From: Porphyridium purpureum
Lineage: Eukaryota > Rhodophyta > Bangiophyceae > Porphyridiales > Porphyridiaceae
DNA length: 64,000 bases
NCBI GenBank assembly: GCA_008690995.1
Contig: VRMN01000007.1
Location: 744,001 to 808,000, forward strand
Direction: 5' to 3'
This document shows positions 44,351-55,358 of the stretch, in pieces (the first letter of the stretch is position 1; each line of letters begins with the position of its first letter). Position numbers and translations under genes: made by a program. A model generated the notes under the pieces. The model ran no database searches. It was not told the origin of the DNA and saw only the letters and a program-made list of their open reading frames with translations.

Positions 44351-46005
44351 TGCGACGGTGTGCCCTGCAGGGCAGGTGAAGGCAACACGCGCTGCATGTG
44401 CGGACGTGCTTGTCCCCGAGAGTAATTGCACGGCAGCCCGGACGGGTTGCGACGCCCTGCCAGCACGGCGAGGGGTCGTCACGCCCTTTCCGCCTTTCGC
44501 GCCATCCGCAGGACACGTCGCGGTTCGCGACCCCACGTGCTCCGGCTCCTGCATAAGGTGGCTGTGTACAGTGATATCTTCACACAGACTTTGTCACGTG
44601 GATCAGAAGTATCTTCTCGAATGCCGCGTGCCCAAAGGTGTCACCGCAGCCGCTCAGCACGTGGCACAAACTAGAGCTGATGGCCGTGGATCCTTTGGCC
44701 ACACACACCACCACCGTCGATGCCTGCTTGAAGCTCGCCGCCATGAGCTCCTCGCGAGAGACCAAGAAGCTTTCCAAGGCATGTCGCGCTTGTTATGAAA
44801 CATGTGCATTCACAAAGTTCTCCACGCTGGGTGTCGAGGACGTGCGAGCACGGTTGAAACGGGTAGCTGCGAGATGGCTCCACACGGGCGTGTGTTCACG
44901 TTACGTACTCGGTCAAGAATTCGACCACCTTTGCGCGAGAACCCAGTCTACCAATGTCCATTGTTGGACGCAGTGCGCTCTTCACGTCACGAAGCCCTCG
45001 TTGCCAGTTCTCGCCGAGGTTGCAGCGCTTTCACATTTTCAAACGGGCGCGCAGGCGGAAATGGAATGCGCGGAAAGCAGGTGGGCAGCGCGGTGCCGCG
45101 TCCGCGCGCAGGTTCGTGCGCGACGCCAGCAGGTTGAATAAACCGCGGGCGCGCACTTGGCTAGTTCAGCTCGCAGCCTCAGGATATGAGGCGAACCAGA
45201 TGTGAAAGAAACATGGAATGCAGACCGAGATGCGGCGACAGACAATGAAAATGTTGGTGTTTAGGAAGAGTATGAAATTATCCGACAAGTTGTCCTGGTT
45301 TTAATCTACGCGTCGGTGCCGTTTGCCCTCGAATCATGGTCTAGGTTTCAATGTGTACACCTTTCTAGAAGGATGCGAGGCCGGGAGCACGTCCGGTGAC
45401 TCGGAAACCTCCGTGAACACATTGCTCGGTCCGACTATATCGGTTTTGGATTCCACAAGAGTGAGTCCACCACCAACACGTTCTCCATCTCTGTCAAGAG
45501 CTAGTTATTGCACCGATGCACAGAAAAAGTCTTAAAAACTGTTGTGGACGTCGCCGCTGTCACGAAGGCAATGGAGCGAGCAGCTTAGATTCCCAGGACA
45601 CCGGCGGACGATTTATTGAGTCCAGAAGAACGGGACAGGGAGTTTCCCTTAAAAGCATGAATGCAGAGATGCAGGGCCAGGTGCTGATCTGCAGCGATTG
45701 AATGCGACAATGTGTGCTTCAGCAGGGTACGCGTGCTGGCCGTTGTGGAACCGGCCGGTGTAGTTTGGATTATGAATGCTCGCAAACCATGGCGCTCGTC
45801 TGAGACATGCTCTGGTGCTTCCAACGTTTATTGCTTCGGAAATCGTAGTACATAGATGATCTCGTGACGGCGTCTCTCATCGTCGACTTTAAACAAAAGG
45901 TTCAGCTCGCGGCTAAAGCTCCAAATGTCAAACATCTCCATGATCTGCCGCCATAATATCCGATGATGCGCGAATCGACCGACACATGCGCATCTCGACT
46001 GCGTC
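44351..46005. other. No gene supported
   Basis: A 167-codon frame on the plus strand (44638-45141) is open, but it is Cys/Ala/Arg-rich without motifs and is countered by equal frames on the other strand. The rest is featureless. Confidence 0.45.
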
Positions 46006-47972
46006 TCACTCTTCAACGTCGACAAAGGAATCAACAAGGGCAATGTCTTCCGCCGAGCCAACATCCTTGGCTCTCCCATGCGAATCAGGCCCCGCATTTT
46101 CCCACAAATCGAGTTCTTCTGAAGTCGCGAGACTTGTATTGACCTGCGTCTCCACATGATCCCCCTTCCCCTTCTTCAATGTGGCCAAGCATTTCTTCGT
46201 GGCATACTTGATGGCATTGTAATCATGTGGCGCATGGTTTTTGCGCGCCATCTTCAGCAAAACTTTCATATGATTTTTCACAAGCGCAATGCGAGATTCC
46301 AGCTCAGTCCTACAGTATTCATTCCCCGCCGACGCCAGCTGGCGGAGCAGGACAAATCCAATATTGGCAAGCACAAACTGCAATTTCCTTGCGACTTGCA
46401 CGTCTGTGACTCCGTAGTAAATCAGTGGAAGAATCACAGAGCTGAAAAGGTTCTTGAAATTAGGGAGTGGAATGACAAGTAGTACTCGCTTCGAACCATC
46501 CGTGGATCGAATGACTCGCGGCGCGCAGTGCAAGGTCGCAATCTGAGAAAGAAGTCGGTGCTGCCGGTGAATGGCTTCGATGGCGGTGTTTGGTCGTTCA
46601 CCGCAGGGCTCAGCGCCCTGACTGCCACGTCCGTAATCTGCTGAAGTCCAAATTTGACGTCATCATGAGCGGAGCGGTCGTTACTGTATTTGAAGCACGA
46701 AAGAATCAACGAGGAAAGCAGACCGTAGTGAATGCATACGTCCGACTCCTGCCGATAGAACCAAATCCACGCAATTCGAGAGTGCTTTGTGATGTACGTC
46801 CCAGGTCGGGGAAGAATGCGAATCGTGAAAGCCCACTTTTGCGCCATACGAACGAGCGCGGTCTCAGAAACACCTATTAAGTAGCCGTTTCCATCGGCAA
46901 GGATTTCGCACGCCTCCTTTGGAACATCAGGAAGCTTGCCGGACAAATCTTGCGAGATGGAAAAGTCCGTTTCATAACGTTTTCCCATCCACCGCCCTTT
47001 CCTGCTTCTCCGATCCGCACTCGTATCCAGTGGTGCGTGGAAGCGAGCCATGGCCCTCTCAGTCTCCAGTGCAACGTCATCCATTAGCTTTGAAATACGC
47101 AGACTCGTCACAACGTAATGGAGATAGTAGACCAAGCCGAGCACCGTGGCTATAACGTACAGCACAAGAACGTTGACGGCAACTGACGGCACAAATGGAT
47201 CGTCCTCAGTCGTCTCGGTGCTCAAAATCCCCGCAAACGTATATGCAAATGTTCCCAGGAAAATACTGACAACCAGCTTGGTCGAGCGACGGGTGCTTAA
47301 GCCCGTAAGCATCCGTGACGAATAGGTCACACTGGCCACTTGGAAGGCCACGATGCACAGCGAAAACAGAATGGCAGTCAAGCTCAGCGCAAAACCTCCG
47401 ACATAGATAAAGATCGCAAAGGCGTCCGCAGCTGTGCCGTTGAAATACCACGTCAATTTGTCGCCCCCATGCTCGATGCCAGACGACCCCAGCAGACAAA
47501 AGAGATACCCAATGATGAAATTCAAGCCCAAAGCAAGGACTGGTAGAACGTACATTGAACGCCCGAACCAGCGCAGAGCGTAAAAGGCATTGAGCGATAG
47601 AAATACGAAGGCATATTGTTTTCCCAACGACATTCGAAGTGGCCATCCCATACTGGACTCATTATCAGCATTCTGTTGAGGACCTTCTGAAGACTGCGCT
47701 CGGTTTGAGGTCGAACGAAACGACGATAAACTCAGATACGCAGTTAACGGTGGAGGCGCCTCTCCATAGTCTTCTGCCTGAAATGTCGAAACTTTCTTCA
47801 ACCCATTATCCTGCTGCGCATCGGAAGCAGAATCCGCACTGCTGGTCGTACGAGGCGAGGGTGGACTCCGAGCATTCCTGTTCGATACGATCTCACCCTC
47901 CGTCGGAGTCGTATCTTCGGTGTCCGGTACTCGGCATAGCTGCCCCTCATCCTTGCATACGTTGTCCATCAT
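46006..47972 (-). CDS. DUF2254 integral membrane protein (bacterial-type), one frame change
   Basis: The N-terminal 110 residues are disordered. Four to five membrane spans follow (for example YVLPVLALGLNFIIGYLFCL, FAIFIYVGGFALSLTAILFS, LVLYVIATVLGLVYYLHYV), then a soluble domain. The DUF2254 signature is clear: GNGYLIGVSETALVRMAQ, AFTIRILPRPGTYITKH and FGLQQITDVAVRALSPAVND. DUF2254 proteins are mostly bacterial with unknown function, so gene transfer is likely. Right after the NDQ at about 46590 the frame runs on without homology. The continuation expected of the family (HCAPRVIRSTDGSKRVLLVI, then NFKNLFSSVILPLIYYGV) is open in another frame to 46006. So one base appears lost or gained near 46588-46594. 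This is either a sequencing error or a recent inactivation; everything else looks intact. Confidence 0.8.
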
Positions 47973-50876
47973 GGACGCGCAGCGGACTGTTCACAATTTA
48001 TATCGCTTTGCGGTAGTATAATGACTACCCCACGATACTCCCTCAGCCCTCTTCTTCTCTCGCCACTCCGTGCACCTTACGACTACTTCACTCACGAATG
48101 TTTCGACTTGCTCACCTCACGGTTTCTGCGCAACCGCTGTGGCACACGCAGAGCGCGCCTCTTCACCTTGGGACCCCGCGAAGAATGCCCGGGTCGTGCC
48201 GGACGATTGATGTCAGAGCTCGAAAGGAGAAATGATTACCGATCCTCTCGGTTGCTCGCAATCACACCGGGAACCCCTTGCGCCTCTCGTCTTGCTCCTT
48301 GCTTCTGTCCGAGCGGCATGGCAAGCAGGAGGATTGCTGTCTTGCGCAACATATAGCCCCCGAATTCCGGAAGCCCAAACAAAGACTTAAGCCGTTAATG
48401 ATCACTGCCGCTCGCGGCAATCTAGCACCGGCGCGCTTCCCACCGCACCAGCGCGTCTGCGCGCATTCCTGTTGCCCTCCTGAGAGGCACTGAATTGTGG
48501 TGTAAGCGCAAGCGTTGTCACAAATCAATGCTTGCTCGGCATGGTCTGCTCGACGCGCCGTTGTGAGAACCAACGAAGGTTTTCCTGCACATCAAGCAGC
48601 GCGAGGCGCTGCTTTTCTTGTGCTTGTTTTTGTCGACCGCGCGCCCCTCTTCCACACGGCAGGCTGTGCGGCAGTCGGCGCAAAGCGGCTGGTGGCGGAA
48701 ATCGATGCTCCGCAAAACAGACTCCCGTTTTGCGATACGCGGTTTGTACGGAAAATATCCTAGCGTTATTGCACGCGGTCCTACGCCGACGGATATGTTT
48801 CGCACTTGCTCGGCTTTTTCTACCAAGAAGCGCACCGCGCGCTGGACAAAAGTTGCGGGCGCAAATTCTGCCAGCTAGTCCGGTCCTCGTGGAATCGAAT
48901 CGCGACCGAATTTCGACGCTTACTTCGTCTGCCCACAGCGATCGATCGCGACGCACCACGCGGACATCTGGCATTGGTGCTGTCAAGGCGGTTAAGGCAT
49001 ACGAGCTGTGTACGCACACGTCAGACTGCAACAAGAGCCTCCGTCCGATTTTGCAAGGCACAACGGGCCTTCCACATTTACGCGGAACCGCGTCAGCGCT
49101 TGCGTTAAATCGCGGGAGCCATGGCTGCACGTCGGGAAACCTGGTGGATGCGCGCAAACAATCGAATTCGGAGGCTTCTCGCACTGGCCTTCGAAAGACT
49201 GGCGCAATGTGGAGAAGGAAATTCGGTGGAAAAATCGGTAGAAAAAATCGGTGAAAGAACTGGTTGAAAGGTGGGGACTTGATCTCGCGTTCGACGTTTG
49301 TGCAAACTTGCGTTGGCGGGACGTGAAAACGGCGCTGACACGGCATCGAAAAGTACCGCGTGAAATTCTGGCATGAAAAGGTTTGTGCTGGCGCGTGCCT
49401 CGGGTTGCACGAGGTTTGTCGTTGGCGTGCGACGAGGCGAGAACCCATGTAACAGGCACGACTTTTTGTTTGGTTCTGTGGTGGGCGCATATCTCTGAAC
49501 AGCGCTGATGGAATCATGATCGTCAAGCCGTTGCCCAGGCGGCTTTCGTGAACTGCGATCAGCAGACACGTACGGTGGGCTCATCGTTTGTGCTCAGCAC
49601 CCACATCTAGGTGGTGCGTGAAACGCCACTCGACTTTCATCACATTGCTCGACAAGCGAACGTAAGCACTGTTGCGGTGGCCAAAAACGGCTTTTGTGAA
49701 CGAGACAGATTCAGCACCGTAAATTAAGGAAATAGCTCCGAGCCCCGATGTTTGCTGACGTCAATCTGGACCTCTGGCTGCTAAGGTTCAAACGCAGACG
49801 CTGCAATTCTAGTGCTACAGAGTGTGTGAATGAGAAAGTCCGCCAAACTTCCACGCATTGCTGCGAGCGTCAGAGTTTACAAAGAGCAAGTGACCTGAGC
49901 CACCTGGTCGGTGCACAGGTTTGTGTTATTTACTCCCACAGAGTATGCAAACATGTGCGTGGGCTTCCACTAGGAAAGACATTGACTGCAAATCAGGTCT
50001 AGTGCGCATCTTTCCTAGTCGAAACCGTGAGCCACAGCAGTCGCACGATTTGGCAATACTGCTGCGGCACGTGGCGCCCCAGGCTCGGCGCGTGCGTGAC
50101 GCGGATGTTGCTCAGTATGACAGATACGCCCGCGACCACATGATTTCATTTTGTGTGGCGTCGCGTCCGCTGGGTTGCACTGCATTTTAGAGTCTTTCTT
50201 TTCCCACATGCCTGCTCACGCCGGTGACGCTGGTCACGGTTTTTGCACAGCAGATGCAATGGTAAGTGTTGCCATGCATGAATGTGGCAGTGCCAACACG
50301 CGCGCTGGATCGAGACTCACACAGTACTGCGCCGCGCGCAAGTAAGCCCTGTGCTTCATGCACCTCTTGCGCTGTGCTTGTTCATTGCTGCGGCGAAAGC
50401 CGGATCTGGTCCTTTCGCCGGCGGTCACTCTTTATCCCTGAAGGCGGCTGCGTGGCCGACTTGCTAGGAGAATTTGTTCAAGCTGTCGACTGGGAGGCGT
50501 AACGTGAGCGCGGTAGAGGTCATGTGCATTGTCGACAAGCACGAGATTGCGTCGCATAAAGCTCATGCGATGAGAAAATCCAACCACATCCACCAGTCAG
50601 AGGAGAGGTGCGCATTAGGCGCTGTGGTTGCCAGTGGAGCGGCGCTGTCGCAAGGTACGCTGTCATTGGTAGCCACAGAGAAGGCGCTTGAGACGCTTGT
50701 CTGGAAAACCTGCGAGGCCAGAACCCGAGCTCGAGGCCAAGTCCAGCAATTGGTTAAAAGCGGCTAAACGGCTACACGTGAACCATGAACCGATAAACCA
50801 CTGTTTCCGCGTGTTGTGTCATGGCTGTGCCAGCTGTAGGCGATGGTGGAGTAGAGGAGTAGGTGGAGGACGTGTC
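47973..50876. other. 2.9 kb without a convincing gene
   Basis: A 333-codon minus frame (48525-49526) overlaps long open frames on the plus strand, and all are Arg/Cys/Pro-rich without motifs, as expected from GC-rich non-coding DNA. At 50764-50801 GGCTAAACGGCT and AACCGATAAACC (motif variants of the promoter element at 4231 and 61059) lie about 80-110 bp before the sulfotransferase ATG. Confidence 0.5.
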
Positions 50877-51773
50877 ATGGAGTTCAAGGCACGGCGTGCA
50901 CTGGTGGCTGCGGTAGCGGCATGCGCGCTACTGCTTCGTGCGGTTGCGCCTCACGACGTGGCAGGCCCCTTGGGATGTGATTTGTGCGCGGACAACTGGT
51001 TTTTTATTCTTGCGGCTGGGGGGCGCTCGGGAAGCACGACGGCGCTGTCCATGTTTAGAATGATTCCCGGCTTCGAGCTAATCGGTGAGCACGCGGGAGC
51101 TTTGAAACGGGAGCTCGAGCTCCATAATCAGTACTCAGACTTGACCCACCCTTCGCTCGCTTGGTCCCACCCAAAGATCGACACGCACGCTCTGAACTGC
51201 AATACGCAGGAGCTTGTCAAGATTATGATCTATGGCACGCAGCGGGCAATGCGCGAGCCGCAAACAAGAGTCCTTGGCTTCAAGGAGATTCGCTACGTGT
51301 CTTGGCAAATGCTCGAGTTCTTGGCTTCTGTGTTTCCGTGCGCGCGCATGATCTTTACGGTTCGTGAGGTCACGGACGCCCACGTTCGTGTGCGCGGCTG
51401 GAGCCAGACGCAGCTTCATGAAGACTGGGCAAGGGAACTGCGTCTGGCACAAGCAGTACATGAGCGCTTTCCAAATACGACGTCTATTCTGGCGCTCGAG
51501 CACTTGTCTGTGCAGCTGTATAACGATATACTCCACAACATGATTGGGGTACGGAACTGCTCATTTAATAACATTCGCGGTGCGAATCTTCATGGATCTT
51601 ATACCAAAGAAACCCCGCAAGATGAAGATGGAAGAGATCTCCAGATCGAACAAGACCGGCAAACGTATCTTGACGGCGAATGTGATCTCTCCCATGTCAA
51701 CTTTCGGCTCAATGAAACAGAGCAAGTGGAACGAGCGGAGATCTGGCACGCGCTGGCGTCCAGTCGCCGTTAA
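50877..51773 (+). CDS. Sulfotransferase, Golgi/secretory type
   Basis: 298 residues from the ATG at 50877. Codons upstream in frame are open but non-conserved, and the ATG directly precedes a signal-anchor (ALVAAVAACALLLRAVAPH, about residues 7-26). FFILAAGGRSGSTTALSMFR at about residue 42 is the 5'-phosphosulfate-binding loop that holds PAPS. LGFKEIRYVSWQMLEFLASV and FPCARMIFTVREVTDAHVRV match the following strand and 3'-phosphate-binding region of Sulfotransfer-type enzymes. These enzymes move sulfate from PAPS to carbohydrate or protein in the Golgi. Sulfated extracellular polysaccharide is typical of red algae, which fits, but the substrate cannot be read from sequence. Conserved Cys residues (CDLC, CSFN) could form disulfides. 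The gene looks intact. Confidence 0.85.
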   Translation: MEFKARRALVAAVAACALLLRAVAPHDVAGPLGCDLCADNWFFILAAGGRSGSTTALSMFRMIPGFELIGEHAGALKRELELHNQYSDLTHPSLAWSHPKIDTHALNCNTQELVKIMIYGTQRAMREPQTRVLGFKEIRYVSWQMLEFLASVFPCARMIFTVREVTDAHVRVRGWSQTQLHEDWARELRLAQAVHERFPNTTSILALEHLSVQLYNDILHNMIGVRNCSFNNIRGANLHGSYTKETPQDEDGRDLQIEQDRQTYLDGECDLSHVNFRLNETEQVERAEIWHALASSRR

Positions 51774-53484
51774 TGGCCGAAGGTGTGAAGGAATTTTGTG
51801 CCAAAGGATATTTGAACAAGGGCATACGAAGCTGCGCTGTTGTGAGTTTTGGTCCTGAACGTTATCTGCCGCAGACTGTACGCCACACGCTGGACTTGCG
51901 CAGAGGTACGCTTCTCACAGGAGCAGTGGGGCTGGTGCAGTCATAATACCGCAAAGACTGACGCGCATGTTGGGCTTAAACTTCGTCCCAGATTTGAATG
52001 CTGTTAGGTCATTCGATATGCTGAAAAGGCAGCCCTCAGCAGTCACCGCAGCGCTCCTAAGTCGATAGTGCGAATCGTTTTTTTTTCTTTTCTCGAATGT
52101 TTTTTGGCCCAGCGGCTGCGAGAACGTGCATGGTGCTGGTCTCTTCAGCCCATCTGTAAGGGACCAACCGAAGGCACGGGTGTTTGCTGCTGTTGACGGC
52201 AAGTGATGTTTCTCACCAGTTGAAAAAATATCTCTAAGGGCCTAGGCTGTGTGTGGCGTGTGACATAATATGAATGACAAGAATTGGCATGAAAACAAGT
52301 TGCCCATTCTTAGCCGTAACCTTGGACGCGCACTGGAAACTAGCAGCTCATGGGTCCGTAGCACCTCTCACAGAATGCAAGGACACGAGGCTTGGTCAGA
52401 AGACCGAACGAGGTCTCTGCATCTCCCGTGCCCTGCGTGAGCAAAAGATCTGTGCCGACTTTGATCTGCTTGCGTCGAACGCAGCCAGTTCCAGGATGCG
52501 CGCGTGGCGACAGCGGCACTTTACATTCGCGAATGCGGCATAGCGGGAGCTGCATCTTGTACACAGCTGGTGATCCAGCAACCTCGCGCCGAGGCTTTGG
52601 CCTTCAGCGCCAAGCTCAGACACATCACACGCTTGCTTGGCGGCGCTCTCGCGAAAAGTTCGTTTTCGGGTAGTGAGATTGTATAGTAAAACGACCTCGT
52701 TTACATAGTAACTTCGCGCGAGTCGTTTTGGCTGCAGGCCACATTACTGTACCCCCTTGACACTTAATGTCCAACGAAGGTACAGTTTGGGTGTTCTGTG
52801 ATGCGGTACAGTCGGGGTGTGCGCGCTTTCGGTTTATCGGCGACTCGCCGCGGCGCAGGAACGAGAGCGGCGAGACACAAGAGCAGAGCGTCTGCGGCGT
52901 GTTGCTGCCGTGGACGGCACGGTTGTCGGCTGCCGCAACTGCGCGGCCACTGCCAGTCAGCGGTGCACAGAAGGTTGATCGTGTCTTCGAACAAGTTTGC
53001 AGCGTGCGTAGCTTGGATCAAACGGTCTTGTGGGCTGCCCGACAGTGTTGCACTCTTGCGTGGCTTTAGACACCGCCAGTATTGTCGGCTTCTTATGTAT
53101 TGCAGTTCTTGATGAAAGCTTTCATATACTTTCAACACAAGCTCTTGCATGAGCTGAAGCACACCAGTGCAGAGTTTGGCCCGTCGATAGAAAAAGAGAC
53201 GCTGCGCGTGCGCACACGAGAACACGCCCGGCTCGACAGCGTTTTTCCTCGGGTGGCCCTTGGAATTTTCCACAAGCGAACAAGAAACTCAAAGCGCCAA
53301 TGGTCAGCGCCCCAGCCGAGCGAGAATCAAGATCTGGGGTCGGCAAACGGAAAGCGGATCGCATGCGGCGAACCTCCACGAAAAGCTCGTTCGCAGATTT
53401 GCGTCTGTAGGCTGATGCATTTCACAGAGGCCACCGTCTCGAAACAACGTGCAGGCAAGGCGACGGCTTTCAGCTTGACTTGAG
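51774..53484. other. 1.7 kb without a gene; CTGTAC cluster
   Basis: No coding sequence is supported. Three CTGTAC-type motifs (52747; reverse strand at 52780 and 52806) cluster within 65 bp without an adjacent start codon I trust. Confidence 0.45.
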
Positions 53485-53492
53485 CTGTACAG
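53485..53492 (+). promoter_or_regulatory. CTGTACAG element upstream of the GMC gene
   Basis: A self-complementary octamer containing CTGTAC lies 70-77 bp before the ATG of the GMC oxidoreductase, in line with its position upstream of other genes in the window. Confidence 0.4.
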
Positions 53493-53561
53493 AGGATAGG
53501 CTCGTTGACTTGACAGTGCGCGGGGGCGCGCCGCGCGGTCACCGCACGTAGGGCTTCGGTC

Positions 53562-55208
53562 ATGCTTTTTGACTATGTCATTGTTGGCGGTGGCTCGGCA
53601 GGCTGTCTGCTCGCAAACCGACTTTCACAAAAACGCTCGGCCACTGTGTTGCTGATAGAGGCAGGCGGGCGTGGCGCTTGGAGGGAAAGCATCGTTGCAG
53701 CCAGCCTCATTCGGGTCCCGCTAGGGTATGTTTACGCGCAGGGTCACCCTCGCTTGGACTGGGCATTCCAAACGACCGCACAGAAAGGACTGGGTGATAG
53801 GTCGATTGCGTACCCGCGGGGTAGGGTGCTGGGCGGCAGCAGCTGCATCAACGGCCAGATTTACCAGCAAGGAAACATTGCTGACTTTGCTATGTGGGCG
53901 GAGCGAACACAGTCGCACACATGGAACTGGGACAATGTTCGACCATACTATGCAAGGCATCTGGACTACTCAGACCGCTTTGGCTCGTGTGAAAGTCTTC
54001 CCGCGGATTCTGTTGTGAAAATGGCTCGCAATTCGACCCGCGAATGGACTGTGGAACCGCAAAAAGTATCGTGGCCCGTTTTGGACGCCATACAAAACGC
54101 CTGTGTGGAGCTAGGCGTTCCGGCGACGCGCCATTTTCACTCAAGTAATGAATCCTGCGTCGGATACTTTCAAGTGAATCAGCGCGACGGAGTACGTCTT
54201 TCTGCAGCCGAGGCGTTTCTCAGCACAGCCACGCAGCGCGAGCGTGGTGAGCGGCTTGAAATTCTTACCAACGATGTTGTGCGACGGATCGTGATCGAGA
54301 AGAGTACAGCGATCGGCGTCGAAACGGCTCGTGCCGGAATCATTCGAGCTCGACGGCAAGTGATTTTGTCGGCTGGCGCGATTGGCTCGCCGCATTTGCT
54401 TCAAGTCTCTGGCATAGGACCTGCGGAACTTTTGGAGCGGCATGGTGTGCGCGTATTGCATGATCTGGATGGTGTGGGAAAGGACTTGCACGACCATTTG
54501 CAAATGCGACCCGTCTATAAGCTGTCGAATATTGACACGCTGAATACACGGGCGGCAAGCCTTCAGGGGAAAATACGCATTCTGCTTGAATATCTGACGA
54601 GCCGCTCCGGTCCCTTGAGTATGGCACCCTCGCAGCTCGGCCTGTTCGTCAAGGCGTCGCCCGAGCTCGATGTCCCAGATCTGCAATTTCACTTCCAGCC
54701 ACTGAGCTTGGACCGCTTCGGCGCTCCGCTGCATGCGTTCAATGCTGTTACTTTAAGTGTGTGTCACTTGCAGCCCACCTCGCGAGGCACAGTCGAGCTG
54801 AGCAGCGCTCGCATCGAGGATAAGCCTCGAATCAATCCGGCATACCTAAGCAGTGCGTACGACCGCGCCGTCGTGTCACGCGCTTTGGACTGGTGCCGTC
54901 GCATCATGAGTACGAAAATTATGCAAGAATTTGAGCCCGTGGAACACTCTCCGGGCACCCAATACGGTGAACATGACGTAGACAGTTTGGTTACGACCAT
55001 GGCCAAAATCTCGACCAGCATCTACCACCCGGTTGGCACGTGCGCTATGGGGGCCGTTTGCGACGAGCGTCTGCGAGTGCGGGGCATACACAATCTCAGC
55101 GTAGTCGATGCGAGTGTCATGCCTCGCATTACCAGTGGCAACACCAACTCGCCGGTACTGATGTTAGCCGAGAAGGGTGCAGAAATGATTCTGCAGGATA
55201 CCGCATGA
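53562..55208 (+). CDS. GMC-family FAD oxidoreductase (choline/alcohol dehydrogenase-like)
   Basis: 548 residues, the normal length for the family. The FAD-binding Rossmann motif VIVGGGSAGCLLANRLS starts at residue 6. GMC signature 1 (GRVLGGSSCINGQIY) is near residue 87, and signature 2 (GAIGSPHLLQVSGIGP) near 270. At the C-terminus YHPVGTCAMG carries the catalytic His, and NTNSPVLMLAEKGAEMI completes the FAD site. Enzymes of this type oxidise alcohols such as choline, transferring electrons to oxygen or another acceptor. The substrate is open. No transit peptide is seen, because the Rossmann fold begins almost at the start, suggesting a cytosolic or peroxisomal protein. I considered fatty-acid photodecarboxylase, an algal GMC enzyme, but the C-terminal active-site context is that of ordinary dehydrogenases. 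The gene is intact and tail to tail with the PRONE gene. Confidence 0.93.
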   Translation: MLFDYVIVGGGSAGCLLANRLSQKRSATVLLIEAGGRGAWRESIVAASLIRVPLGYVYAQGHPRLDWAFQTTAQKGLGDRSIAYPRGRVLGGSSCINGQIYQQGNIADFAMWAERTQSHTWNWDNVRPYYARHLDYSDRFGSCESLPADSVVKMARNSTREWTVEPQKVSWPVLDAIQNACVELGVPATRHFHSSNESCVGYFQVNQRDGVRLSAAEAFLSTATQRERGERLEILTNDVVRRIVIEKSTAIGVETARAGIIRARRQVILSAGAIGSPHLLQVSGIGPAELLERHGVRVLHDLDGVGKDLHDHLQMRPVYKLSNIDTLNTRAASLQGKIRILLEYLTSRSGPLSMAPSQLGLFVKASPELDVPDLQFHFQPLSLDRFGAPLHAFNAVTLSVCHLQPTSRGTVELSSARIEDKPRINPAYLSSAYDRAVVSRALDWCRRIMSTKIMQEFEPVEHSPGTQYGEHDVDSLVTTMAKISTSIYHPVGTCAMGAVCDERLRVRGIHNLSVVDASVMPRITSGNTNSPVLMLAEKGAEMILQDTA

Positions 55209-55358
55209 TGAGGGGGAGAGACCACGTATCTACTAGCGTGATGAGGCTTTTCTATCTCTTTCCCTCTTAAGTCACCTAGTGATTGATGATATACTGAGTG
55301 TCTTCTTTATCGATTCACAGGAGTTAATTTTCGCGCAAGAGCCGCGCCATCCAATTTT

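Noticed and set aside
44638-45141. 167-codon plus-strand frame
   Set aside because: No motif, Cys/Ala/Arg-rich, with equal-length frames on the opposite strand.
48525-49526. 333-codon open frame on the minus strand
   Set aside because: It overlaps long open frames on the plus strand, has Arg/Cys/Pro-rich composition without any motif or hydrophobic pattern, and lacks a promoter signal. GC-rich non-coding DNA explains it.
53562-55208. Fatty-acid photodecarboxylase
   Set aside because: The active-site region reads YHPVGTCAMG as in ordinary alcohol/choline dehydrogenases, and there is no plastid presequence.
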